This document shows positions 8,779 through 16,621 of a stretch of DNA of 64,000 nucleotides, in pieces. Made by a program: the position numbers and the translations under genes. The stretch's first letter is position 1; each line of letters starts with the position of its first letter. The DNA lies in the NCBI GenBank assembly GCA_023667845.1, contig JAMPIU010000143.1, positions 188,574-252,573 on the forward strand, read 5' to 3'. The stretch is from Dehalobacter sp. (lineage in GTDB: Bacteria > Bacillota > Desulfitobacteriia > Desulfitobacteriales > Syntrophobotulaceae). The notes beneath the pieces were generated by a model that was given only the letters and a program-made list of their open reading frames with translations, did not search any database and was not told where the DNA came from.

Positions 8779-11034
8779 TTGAATAAAAAATTGAAAACAA
8801 TGCTTTTGCCTAAAAAGACCAAGAATGCTATGACAAAATACCAGATAGCATTATTTCTGCTGTTCTTTATTCTTTTAACCGCGATATTGGCCTCGGATCT
8901 TTTTCAGTCCAAATTAAATATTGAATCCGGTGAGCCCAGTCCGGAATTGATCACGGCACCTTATGAAAAGAAAGTGACGGATCTTGCCAAGTTCCAGGAG
9001 GAACAAAAAGCAGCAGCGAATGCAGTCGGACCTGTTTATATGGCCGATGACGATCAAATTTCCAACTTGTCAAAAGATTTGGATCGGACATTTGAGATTC
9101 TGGCGGATCAGAAAGATTCTAAGGACAGTCTTACAGAAAAAATGGACGAGCTCCGCAAGAAAGTCCCTTATAGCGAATTGTCGAACAGCACGCTTGAAGC
9201 GCTGCTGAATTTGTCTGATCACGAGATTGTATCTGCCTCCGGAACTAGTTCAGTTGTCATCCTTGGGATAGCAAGCGATGCCGAGACCGGAGCGAGATAT
9301 CAGGCAGAAGTATCACTTTTACAGGACCGAATGAGTGAACAGATCAATCAATCCAATGTAACTGAACCTGTGAAAGAACTTATCAATGAATTTATTGAAC
9401 AGTGTGTGATCAAACCGACACTGACCATCGATGAAGAAGCGACAAAGAAAATGCAGGATATTGCCATTTCTAAGGTTAAACCATCCATCCGGACCTATCG
9501 AGAAAATGAAAAAATTATAGGACCGGGGGAAATTGTTGATGATCAGATTTATCAGGCCCTGCAGGCGTACGGATTGATCAAAGTAGAATCTCCATGGAAG
9601 CCGGCTTCCGGTATTGCAATGATTGTCTTGGTTTCGATGATTATTTTGATTTTGTTCGCCTACCAGTTCAGCCCCGACACGTTTACCCACTGGCAAAGGA
9701 TGGTGCTGATCGGACTTCTGATGATTGTTGCGCTGGCCATGGGTAAAGCCTTTATGGCGATCAGTCTTGGGGACAATGATTTAAACACTTTGACGGCTAT
9801 CCTGATACCTGCGGCCTGGGTTACGATGACGGTTACACTCCTGCTTGGCGTTAAGATCGCAGTTCTGGTAGGCGTCATTCTGGCTATTTTCACCGGGATG
9901 ATGGCAGATCCAGGGAATATGGGAGCAGCAGGTTCGCTGGCAGCCTTATTTTCTTTGCTTAGCGGCATCGTCGGAATACAGGGTGTTGCTAAACTGGACC
10001 GTCGTTCTGAGCTGGCCAGGGCAGGATTGTTTGTGGCTTTGGTAAACATTGCCCTTGTAAGCGGTGTTGCCTTGATCCTTCAGATTAGTCCGACCGATTG
10101 GCTGATCGGATGCATGCTGAGCGTTGCCAACGGATTTCTGACGTCTGTTCTTACCATGGGTGTTTTGCCTTGGCTGGAACAGGGCTTTAACATTACATCG
10201 GCGGTAAGGCTGTTGGAATTATCCAACCCGAATGCGCCGCTGTTGAAAAGCTTATTGATCGAAGCTCCAGGGACCTACCATCACAGCGTCCTGGTTGGGA
10301 ATCTGGCTGAAACTGCCGCTGAAGAAATTAAAGCTGACCCTGTGCTGGTCAGAGTCGGTGCGCTCTATCATGATATCGGCAAGCTGAAAAGACCGTACTT
10401 CTTTATAGAAAACCAGTTTTCCAAGGATAATCCCCACGAAAAGATTGCCCCGACGCTTAGTTCCCTAATTATCATTTCCCATATCAAAGACGGACTAGAA
10501 ATGGCCAAAGAGCATAAGCTTCCATCCAATATTCAGGATATTATTGCGCAGCATCACGGGGACAGCACGGCATCGTTCTTTTACCATAAAGCACTCGAAG
10601 AGAATCCAGATATTTCGGAAGAAGCTTTCAGGTATGACGGGCAGCGTCCCCAGTCTAAAGAGGCGGCGCTGGTTCTTCTGGCGGATAATGTTGAAGCAGC
10701 CGTTCGTTCCCAGAAGGACAGTTCGCCGGGAAAAATTGAAGGATTGGTGCGTAAGATTATCAAGGAGAAATTTGATGAGGGTCTGCTTGACCAATGTGAC
10801 TTAACCTTTAAGGATCTGGATAAGATATCTATAGCATTTGTTAAGGTTCTAAGCGGAATATTCCATTCCAGGATCGAGTACCCTGAATTGCCGTCCGCCA
10901 AGACCAAAGTGGCAGAGGAAGCGGGCACGGGTCAGAAACAGGAGGAACCCAAAACGCAAAAAGAGAATGAGTCTCCGACTAAGCAGGACAGCGAGCCTGG
11001 TTCGTCATCTGAAAAAAATAATTCTCACGGATAG
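8779..11034 (+). CDS. pgpH: 7TM-HD domain protein, cyclic-di-AMP phosphodiesterase PgpH type
   Basis: 751 residues, TTG start at 8779 six bases after phoH. Order of parts: N-terminal transmembrane helix (about 20-42), a large extracellular 7TMR-HDED domain (about 45-270), a seven-helix membrane block (about 275-470), a cytoplasmic HD domain with '[12 protein letters not shown]' and '[13 protein letters not shown]', and '[12 protein letters not shown]', then a charged Lys/Glu/Ser-rich tail. PgpH proteins hydrolyse c-di-AMP. The phoH-pgpH-ybeY order is typical (yqfE-yqfF-yqfG of Bacillus). Confidence 0.93.
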   Translation: MNKKLKTMLLPKKTKNAMTKYQIALFLLFFILLTAILASDLFQSKLNIESGEPSPELITAPYEKKVTDLAKFQEEQKAAANAVGPVYMADDDQISNLSKDLDRTFEILADQKDSKDSLTEKMDELRKKVPYSELSNSTLEALLNLSDHEIVSASGTSSVVILGIASDAETGARYQAEVSLLQDRMSEQINQSNVTEPVKELINEFIEQCVIKPTLTIDEEATKKMQDIAISKVKPSIRTYRENEKIIGPGEIVDDQIYQALQAYGLIKVESPWKPASGIAMIVLVSMIILILFAYQFSPDTFTHWQRMVLIGLLMIVALAMGKAFMAISLGDNDLNTLTAILIPAAWVTMTVTLLLGVKIAVLVGVILAIFTGMMADPGNMGAAGSLAALFSLLSGIVGIQGVAKLDRRSELARAGLFVALVNIALVSGVALILQISPTDWLIGCMLSVANGFLTSVLTMGVLPWLEQGFNITSAVRLLELSNPNAPLLKSLLIEAPGTYHHSVLVGNLAETAAEEIKADPVLVRVGALYHDIGKLKRPYFFIENQFSKDNPHEKIAPTLSSLIIISHIKDGLEMAKEHKLPSNIQDIIAQHHGDSTASFFYHKALEENPDISEEAFRYDGQRPQSKEAALVLLADNVEAAVRSQKDSSPGKIEGLVRKIIKEKFDEGLLDQCDLTFKDLDKISIAFVKVLSGIFHSRIEYPELPSAKTKVAEEAGTGQKQEEPKTQKENESPTKQDSEPGSSSEKNNSHG

Positions 11035-11080
11035 GGGGGAGAAAAAGACTTGCTCTTTAAAGGCAGGTCTTTTCTGGGAA

Positions 11081-11692
11081 ATGGAACTAGATATCAGTTG
11101 GGAAGAGGATTCTGTTGCAGAAGATGAACAAAATAAAATAGCAGAACTGCTTCGTACGGGCATTCAGAAAGCGCTTCTTGAGGGAGGCGGCCCGGATGAC
11201 GCTGAGATCGGACTTGTCCTGACCGATGATGAATCCATTCATCTCCTGAATAAGACGTACCGCGGAATTGACAGCCCTACGGACGTCCTGTCTTTTGCCC
11301 TTCGGGAAAAGGGGGAAGGGGAGCCGGAGATTTATTATAATCCTCAGTCGGACAAAGATAAGAAAGAATGGCTTGAGTATTCTCTCGAAGAAATTATTGA
11401 CGAAGAAGATGAAAATATTGACGAATACGAAGAAGATAATTTTGAGGAGTACGAAGAGGATGACGATGATTTCAGCTACTGCGATACGACTCTCGGTGAT
11501 ATCGTGATTTCTGTCGAAAGAGCCCGTTCTCAGGCCATTGAGTATGGGCATTCCTTTGCCAGAGAGATTGTTTACCTGGCAGTGCACGGAACACTGCACC
11601 TTCTGGGGTACGATCATGGCAGTGAGGAGGATTCCAGTGTCATGCGGCGTCTGGAGGAACAGGTTATGGATCAGCTGAGCCTGCTGCGCTGA
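11081..11692 (+). CDS. ybeY: Endoribonuclease YbeY (rRNA maturation factor) with acidic insertion
   Basis: 203 residues from ATG 11081. Signatures: '[19 protein letters not shown]'-like block, '[11 protein letters not shown]', and the zinc site '[11 protein letters not shown]' (HxxxHxxxxxH). YbeY processes 16S rRNA 3' ends and is involved in ribosome quality control. The protein is about 45 residues longer than the usual ~155-160: between '[12 protein letters not shown]' and 'LGDIVIS' lies a low-complexity stretch of Glu/Asp with a few Tyr (about residues 80-132). The start is uncertain; frames open to 10967 but overlap pgpH without a ribosome site. Confidence 0.92.
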   Translation: MELDISWEEDSVAEDEQNKIAELLRTGIQKALLEGGGPDDAEIGLVLTDDESIHLLNKTYRGIDSPTDVLSFALREKGEGEPEIYYNPQSDKDKKEWLEYSLEEIIDEEDENIDEYEEDNFEEYEEDDDDFSYCDTTLGDIVISVERARSQAIEYGHSFAREIVYLAVHGTLHLLGYDHGSEEDSSVMRRLEEQVMDQLSLLR

Positions 11693-11707
11693 CAAGGGGG
11701 AAGAATA

Positions 11708-12082
11708 ATGCCGGATATCCGTAAGCCTGCTGGTTTTATCGGCAGCTGCAGAGGGGCTTTGCACGGGATTGCTTACTCGCTGAGAACAGAAAAACACCTC
11801 AGATTTCATTTTTTTGCCGCTGCGGTTGTTGTTCTGGCAGGCGCTTACTTTCGTCTTTCAGGCGTTCACTGGCTGTTTATTATTTATGCCATTGGCAGCG
11901 TTCTGGTGGCGGAGTTGTTCAATACCGCGCTGGAAAGGGCGATTAATCTGGCTGAACCCGGGTACCATCCCCTTGCCGGCCTCGGCAAGGATGTTGCTTC
12001 CGGTGCCGTACTGGTTGCCGCTATCCAGGCTGTCGTTATTGGGATCATTATTTTTGGATCTTATTTGATAAAGATTTTTTAG
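11708..12082 (+). CDS. dgkA: Diacylglycerol/undecaprenol kinase family protein
   Basis: 124 residues; ATG 11708 after 'AAGGGGGAAG'. DgkA-type integral membrane kinase with three predicted helices: 'GIAYSLRTEKHLRFHFFAAAVV', the catalytic Glu/Asn motif 'VLVAELFNTALERAINLAEPG', 'LGKDVASGAVLVAAIQAVVIG'. Gram-positive members phosphorylate undecaprenol, feeding the lipid carrier for cell-wall synthesis. It is placed between ybeY and cdd/era as in Bacillus. Confidence 0.93.
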   Translation: MPDIRKPAGFIGSCRGALHGIAYSLRTEKHLRFHFFAAAVVVLAGAYFRLSGVHWLFIIYAIGSVLVAELFNTALERAINLAEPGYHPLAGLGKDVASGAVLVAAIQAVVIGIIIFGSYLIKIF

Positions 12083-12087
12083 GGTAG

Positions 12088-12250
12088 GTCTGTGGGCGAC
12101 AATACCACCTTTCGGTTGTTGCGTCCTCCTTGACGCGTCGCTTCTTGCCATTGCCATCCATGGCATCGCGACATTAGGCCATCCGTGGCCGTCAAAAGGC
12201 CGCGCTTCGCACTCCATGCTCCGCTCACGGCGGAACTGTAGCCCACAGAC
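12088..12250 (+). repeat. Intergenic palindromic element C with 10-bp terminal inverted repeats
   Basis: 163-bp non-coding element between dgkA and cdd bounded by perfect inverted repeats GTCTGTGGGC (12088-12097) and GCCCACAGAC (12241-12250). It contains nested small palindromes (GCCATCCATGGC, GGCCATCCGTGGCC) and the words CAAAAGGCCGCGCTTCGC, 'ATGCTCCGCT' and 'CGGCGGAACTG', shared with the patches at 2.1 and 6.0 kb. It has no ORF. A miniature mobile element or a folded RNA are both possible. Confidence 0.6.
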
Positions 12251-12322
12251 TGATCTTAGGATTGTTTAAGGAGGTCTGCAAGTCGTAGCGTTGTTATTAT
12301 CTAAGACGGGGGGCGGAATGAG

Positions 12323-12748
12323 ATGAAGAACGAACAGGCTGTGGATATCAATCAGGCTACGGAGCTGATTCGCCAGGCGCATCAGGCTTGTGAAGAGGCT
12401 TATGCCCCTTACTCCTGCTACAAGGTTGGCGCCGCCGTTCTCTGGGAATCCGGAAGGATTACTTCCGGTGTCAATGTCGAAAATGCTTCCTATGGCCTGA
12501 GTGTCTGTGCGGAACGCAATGCCGTGTTCCATGGGATCGGATTGGGGGAAAGGCGGATCAAAGCGGTTGCTATCGCAGTTCCGCTCGAGGAGATGCCGTC
12601 CCCATGTGGTGCCTGCCGGCAGGTGATCCGGGAGTTCGCCTCGGACTGCCTTGTTTTGCTCAGCAATGGCAGCGGAGAAATCAGGAAAATTTGTTTGAAG
12701 GATCTTCTCCCTGATTCGTTTGGCCCGGAGTTTTTAAAAAGCATTTAG
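12323..12748 (+). CDS. cdd: Cytidine deaminase
   Basis: 141 residues, ATG 12323 with 'GGGGGGCGGAA' upstream. Zinc-dependent deamination of cytidine and deoxycytidine to uridine forms for pyrimidine salvage. Catalytic motif 'CAERNAVF' (Cys and Glu) and 'PCGACRQVIREF' (the two further zinc cysteines) are intact; 'YAPYSCYKVGAAVLWESG' and 'GVNVENASYGLSVCAERNA' are the family blocks. It stands between dgkA and era in the normal order. Confidence 0.95.
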   Translation: MKNEQAVDINQATELIRQAHQACEEAYAPYSCYKVGAAVLWESGRITSGVNVENASYGLSVCAERNAVFHGIGLGERRIKAVAIAVPLEEMPSPCGACRQVIREFASDCLVLLSNGSGEIRKICLKDLLPDSFGPEFLKSI

Positions 12749-12757
12749 GATAAGAGA

Positions 12758-12832
12758 CCACATGATATACAGCTATAGGATATACAACGATAGGATACAC
12801 AATTTTATGATACAAGATTTTATGATACAAGG
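12758..12832 (+). repeat. Tandem array of five 15-bp units between cdd and era
   Basis: Five consecutive 15-base units (12758, 12773, 12788, 12803, 12818). Units 2 and 3 read CTATAGGATATACAA and CGATAGGATACACAA; the 15-mer ATTTTATGATACAAG is repeated exactly at 12802-12816 and 12817-12831. The last unit runs into the era ribosome-binding site AAGGAAGG. The units are also in frame with a 25-codon ATG-to-TAA stretch (12762-12839). Confidence 0.8.
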
Positions 12833-12844
12833 AAGGTAAAGCAT

Positions 12845-13762
12845 TTGAACAAACAGGAGAAAAAAGGTTTTCGATCGGGTTTTGTTGCGGTGATCGGACG
12901 GCCCAATGCCGGGAAATCGACCTTGCTGAATACGCTTTTGGGTCAGAAAGTGCTGATTATATCCGATAAGCCGCAGGCAACCAGAAACAGAATCCGGTGT
13001 ATCCTTACCGAAGAGCGCGGGCAGGTCATCTTTTTTGATACGCCCGGTATTCATAAACCGAAGCACCGCCTGGGCGAATATATGGTCGCGGCCGCCAAAA
13101 GCACTTTGCAGGGCGTCGATTTTGCGATATGCGTCGTCGATGCCTCCGTACCGTTTGGATCGGGGGATGAATACGTGCTTCAGGTCATTAAGGACAGCGG
13201 AGCTCCGTGCATTTTGGCCTTAAATAAAATTGACCTGATTTCCAAGGATCAGTTGCTGGAGAAAATAGCCGGCTTTGCCAAAATAGCAGATTTTAAAGAA
13301 ATCGTTCCAATTTCAGCTTTACAGTCCGAGAATACCACGAAGTTAATGGATCTGATTTTTGAAGCGCTTCTGCCTGGCCCAATGTATTTTCCGGATGATG
13401 TCGTCATAGACCAGCCGGAGAAGTTTGTCGTTGCAGAGCTGATCAGAGAAAAGCTGATGAACCTGACCAGAGAAGAAGTTCCGCACTCGGTCGCGGTCGT
13501 GGTCGATAAGATGGAAGAGAAAAAATCCCTGATTAAGATAGAGGCTGTGATCCTCGTCGAGCGTGATTCCCAGAAAGGAATTGTGATTGGCAAGGAAGGA
13601 AGTGTCTTAAAAGAAGTCGGAAGGCTTGCCCGGGAAGAAATTGAAACGCTGCTGGGCAGCAAGGTATTCCTTGAACTTTGGGTCAAAGTCAAGAAGGACT
13701 GGCGCAACCAGAATAACCAGCTCAGGGATCTGGGATATAATCTGAAGGACCTGAAAGAATAA
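12845..13762 (+). CDS. era: GTPase Era
   Basis: 305 residues; TTG start at 12845 with AAGGAAGG nine bases upstream. G domain: G1 'GRPNAGKST', G2 region 'QATRNRIRC', G3 'DTPGIHKPKHRLGEYM', G4 'NKID'; C-terminal KH RNA-binding domain with 'VIGKEGSVLKEVGRLAREEIE' and 'KVFLELWVKVKKDWR'. Era binds 16S rRNA near its 3' end and couples 30S maturation to growth, fitting the neighbouring ybeY. Length is standard. Confidence 0.96.
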   Translation: MNKQEKKGFRSGFVAVIGRPNAGKSTLLNTLLGQKVLIISDKPQATRNRIRCILTEERGQVIFFDTPGIHKPKHRLGEYMVAAAKSTLQGVDFAICVVDASVPFGSGDEYVLQVIKDSGAPCILALNKIDLISKDQLLEKIAGFAKIADFKEIVPISALQSENTTKLMDLIFEALLPGPMYFPDDVVIDQPEKFVVAELIREKLMNLTREEVPHSVAVVVDKMEEKKSLIKIEAVILVERDSQKGIVIGKEGSVLKEVGRLAREEIETLLGSKVFLELWVKVKKDWRNQNNQLRDLGYNLKDLKE

Positions 13763-13859
13763 ATGCCGCGGGGTACATTAGGGTTATTAAAAAATAAGGT
13801 ATCTTATCATATTAGCGGTACGGGAAAGTATAAAAGAACGCTGAAGGGAAGGTAGACTT

Positions 13860-14501
13860 ATGAATATCGCCGGAAAAATTGACCATACGCTTCTGAAATC
13901 TGAAGCTACGGAGAAGGATATCGTCGGTCTTTGCCATGAGGCTGTCAAACACGGTTTTGCTTCCGTTTGTGTAAACCCCATATATATCTGTACCGCCGCA
14001 CGCCTGCTGCACGGAACGAGTGTCATACCGTGCACGGTCATAGGTTTTCCGCTTGGAGCTGAGTTTACCGAAATAAAGATGCAGGAGATTCTGGCAGCGA
14101 AAGCCCATGGCGCGAGGGAAGTTGATGCCGTGATGTGCATCGGCAAAGCCAAATCCGGCGATTGGAAAGCCGTGCAGCGTGACGTGAATTTGATGGTTCA
14201 GACGGCCCAGGGCTGCGGTCTAAAAATAAAAATGATTATTGAAACGGGGCTTTTGGACGAGGACGAAAAGCGGAAGGCGGCTGAAATTATCCGGGAAGCT
14301 GGAGCAAACTATATCAAAACATCGACGGGCTATTTTGGCGGCGCAACAGTTGAAGACGTCAAAAACCTGAAAAACTGGGCAGGCCCTGTTGTTAAAGTCA
14401 AAGCATCCGGCGGAATCAAGACGAAAGAGTTTGCTTTGGAACTGATCAAGGCAGGTGCCGACAGACTCGGAACCAGCTCCGGGATCGTAATAATCCAGTA
14501 G
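13860..14501 (+). CDS. deoC: Deoxyribose-phosphate aldolase
   Basis: 213 residues; ATG 13860 after 'AAGGGAAGG'. Class I aldolase that cleaves 2-deoxyribose-5-phosphate to glyceraldehyde-3-phosphate and acetaldehyde in deoxynucleoside catabolism. The Schiff-base lysine lies in 'YIKTSTGYF'; the second conserved lysine in 'VKVKASGGIKT'; 'VDAVMCIGKAKSGDW' and the phosphate-binding 'GADRLGTSSGIVI' complete the TIM barrel. It lies in the same direction as era and the nearby cdd, so nucleoside salvage functions are interleaved with the era cluster. Confidence 0.94.
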   Translation: MNIAGKIDHTLLKSEATEKDIVGLCHEAVKHGFASVCVNPIYICTAARLLHGTSVIPCTVIGFPLGAEFTEIKMQEILAAKAHGAREVDAVMCIGKAKSGDWKAVQRDVNLMVQTAQGCGLKIKMIIETGLLDEDEKRKAAEIIREAGANYIKTSTGYFGGATVEDVKNLKNWAGPVVKVKASGGIKTKEFALELIKAGADRLGTSSGIVIIQ

Positions 14502-14556
14502 TATCTAGTTCTTAGATGTATTAACTGTTTAGTCAATAGAAATTACATAAATAGGA

Positions 14557-14578
14557 ATGCTATCCAAATAGATAGCAT
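14557..14578 (+). terminator. Weak hairpin downstream of deoC
   Basis: ATGCTATC (14557-14564) and GATAGCAT (14571-14578) form an 8-bp stem with a 6-base loop. The U tract is poor ('CTATTGAAAA'), so this may be a weak terminator or mRNA end. Confidence 0.35.
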
Positions 14579-14630
14579 CTATTGAAAATATAATAGGGAA
14601 TAAAGACACGACCGGGGATGATGTTGGGAG

Positions 14631-15374
14631 ATGGCGGTCTATCAGGCGGATGCGATTGTGATCCGCAGCAGGGAGTATGGTGAGTCGGACAGGCTTATCA
14701 CGCTTTTTTCAAGGGAAAAAGGAAAGCTAGAGGCTGTGGCCAAGGGGGTTCGAAAACCCAAAAGCACCCAGAGGGGCGGGACGCAGCTTTTTACGTATGC
14801 CGATTTTTTGTTGTACAGGGGGAAGACACTGGATACGGTGAATCAGGCTCAGCCCCGGGAGAACTTCATCCATCTCTGGGACGATTTTGACCGGACGATC
14901 ACCGCGTCGGCAATGGTCGAGCTGCTGGATATTTCTACTGTCAGGGAACAGCCTGATCCGGAACTGTTCACTCTTACCTTAAGCTTTCTTTTTTTGCTCA
15001 AACATCTTGACCCGTATATGGCTCAGGCTGCTTATGCGCTCAGGCTCATGCACCTGCAGGGTTATCTGCCGTCGATGGAGGGTTGTACCGAATGTGGCGG
15101 AGACCTTTCCGGCGAGCAGGTCTATTTGAGTGCGGAGGCCGGAGGTTTTCTTTGCGCGGCCTGTAAAAACAACCGGATCGTCAGAGCGCTGAACCCGGGA
15201 AGCCTGGCCCTGATGCGCCAGTTGTACCAGGCCGATCTCGTGAAGATTGATCGACTGCGCTGGAACAAAAAAATGCGGCAGGAAATCCTCGAAAGCCTTT
15301 GCCATTACTGTGAACAAAAATTTGAACGCAAACTCCTGGCCTGGAGACAAGGCAGTGAGTTCTGGAACAAGTGA
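14631..15374 (+). CDS. recO: DNA repair protein RecO
   Basis: 247 residues, ATG 14631. OB-fold N-terminus 'AIVIRSREYGESDRLITLFSREKGKLEAVAKGVRKPKS' region, then a helical domain and the zinc site 'CTECGGD' ... 'LCAACK' (four cysteines). RecO acts with RecR to load RecA at gaps coated with SSB. The last codons (...GSEFWNK) are encoded by a GTGAGTTCTGGAA motif that repeats beyond the stop codon, suggesting that the C-terminal end lies in a small duplicated patch. Confidence 0.93.
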   Translation: MAVYQADAIVIRSREYGESDRLITLFSREKGKLEAVAKGVRKPKSTQRGGTQLFTYADFLLYRGKTLDTVNQAQPRENFIHLWDDFDRTITASAMVELLDISTVREQPDPELFTLTLSFLFLLKHLDPYMAQAAYALRLMHLQGYLPSMEGCTECGGDLSGEQVYLSAEAGGFLCAACKNNRIVRALNPGSLALMRQLYQADLVKIDRLRWNKKMRQEILESLCHYCEQKFERKLLAWRQGSEFWNK

Positions 15375-15406
15375 GTTCTGGAAGGTGAGTTCGGTGAGTT
15401 CTGGAA
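15355..15406 (+). repeat. Short direct repeats at the recO 3' end
   Basis: GTGAGTTCTGGAA occurs at 15355-15367, 15371-15383 and 15394-15406, with a partial GTGAGTTC at 15385-15392. The first copy is inside recO, the rest lie between recO and the glyQS promoter. Confidence 0.85.
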
Positions 15407-15408
15407 GA

Positions 15409-15437
15409 TTGACAGTGAAGCTTTATTGGCATATAAT
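15409..15437 (+). promoter_or_regulatory. Predicted sigma-A promoter of glyQS
   Basis: Perfect TTGACA (15409-15414), 17-base spacer, perfect TATAAT (15432-15437). It lies just downstream of recO and upstream of the T-box leader. Confidence 0.9.
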
Positions 15438-15443
15438 ATCTCA

Positions 15444-15722
15444 GATAAAGGTTATACTGCATGTAAGCAGCTTTCTTTTTAGGAAAATATTTTGTCCGCA
15501 TAGATGGAAAAGATGCCTGCGATAGCCGCTAAGAGAGTCCGGGAGGGTGAGAGCCGGACAGGTGAAAACAGGTTGGGCAGTCTGGAGCGGACCAGGTTCA
15601 AAGAGGATTCCAAGTTACGTGACAAAGTTACGTAAGTATATTGGAATCAAGCAGGGTGGAACCGCGGGAAATGCTCTCGTCCCTGCAGCAATTATTTGCT
15701 GTATGGATGGGGGTTTTTATTT
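15444..15722 (+). ncRNA. T-box leader (glycine) upstream of glyQS
   Basis: The conserved T-box sequence AAGCAGGGTGGAACCGCGG is at 15649-15667. Upstream is Stem I with 'CTAAGAGAG' (AG-bulge type) and 'GGGTGA' loop elements; a GGC at 15576-15578 is the likely glycine specifier, an assignment by position only. After the T-box a competing GC-rich hairpin ('GTCCCTGCAGCAA' with 'TTGCTG...GGGGG') ends in TTTTTAT, the terminator. Uncharged tRNA-Gly should favour antitermination and raise glyQS expression. Confidence 0.9.
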
Positions 15723-15740
15723 TTGAACGGAGGAAATCAT

Positions 15741-16619
15741 ATGAAATTTCAAGATCTTATTCTGGCCCTTAACCAGTTTTGGGGGGAGCAGGGATGTATT
15801 ATTGCTCAGCCCTACGATATTGAAAAAGGCGCAGGAACGATGAACCCGGCCACTTTTTTACGGGCACTGGGACCGGAACCCTGGAATGTGGCTTATGTGG
15901 AGCCGTCCAGGCGTCCGACCGACGGCAGATACGGTGAAAATCCGAACCGTCTGCAGCACTATTTTCAGTATCAGGTCATTCTGAAGCCTTCGCCGGATAA
16001 TGTCCAGGAGCTTTATCTGGAAAGCCTGGAGCGGCTCGGAATCAATCCGGCCGACCATGATATCCGGTTTGTGGAAGACAACTGGGAATCCCCTACACTG
16101 GGGGCCTGGGGCCTTGGTTGGGAAGTTTGGCTGGACGGCATGGAAGTCACCCAGTTCACCTACTTTCAGCAGTGCGGCGGTATTGACTGCAAACCCGTCT
16201 GCGCAGAAATTACGTATGGGATAGAAAGGCTGGCGACCTTTATTCAGGGCAAGGAGAGCGTTTTTGATATTGAGTGGGTCGGAGACATTAGCTACGGTGA
16301 TATTTATCTGCAGAATGAAATTGATTTTTCACGCTACAACTTTGAAGTGGCTGACATTGATGCGCTGCGGCAGTGGTTTGATATGTACGAGAAGGAATCA
16401 GAGCGGACCGTCCAGGCAGGCCTGGTCGTGCCGGCCTACGATTATGTACTGAAATGCTCTCACGCGTTTAACCTTCTGGAAGCCCGGGGGGCGATCAGTG
16501 TGACGGAAAGAACCGGGTACATTGCCAGAGTAAGACACCTGGCCCGTCTGTGTGCCCAGGCCTATGTCACCCAGCGAGAAACACTCGGGTTTCCTTTACT
16601 GAAAAAAAGGGGGGAATAA
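15741..16619 (+). CDS. glyQ: Glycyl-tRNA synthetase alpha subunit
   Basis: 292 residues from ATG 15741, which has 'GGAGG' upstream; an in-frame extension to 15696 lies in the leader and is not used. Catalytic subunit of the alpha2-beta2 enzyme: '[17 protein letters not shown]', '[26 protein letters not shown]', '[22 protein letters not shown]' and '[10 protein letters not shown]' are signature blocks of class II GlyQ. It charges tRNA-Gly together with GlyS, encoded two bases downstream. Confidence 0.97.
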   Translation: MKFQDLILALNQFWGEQGCIIAQPYDIEKGAGTMNPATFLRALGPEPWNVAYVEPSRRPTDGRYGENPNRLQHYFQYQVILKPSPDNVQELYLESLERLGINPADHDIRFVEDNWESPTLGAWGLGWEVWLDGMEVTQFTYFQQCGGIDCKPVCAEITYGIERLATFIQGKESVFDIEWVGDISYGDIYLQNEIDFSRYNFEVADIDALRQWFDMYEKESERTVQAGLVVPAYDYVLKCSHAFNLLEARGAISVTERTGYIARVRHLARLCAQAYVTQRETLGFPLLKKRGE

Positions 16620-16621
16620 AA

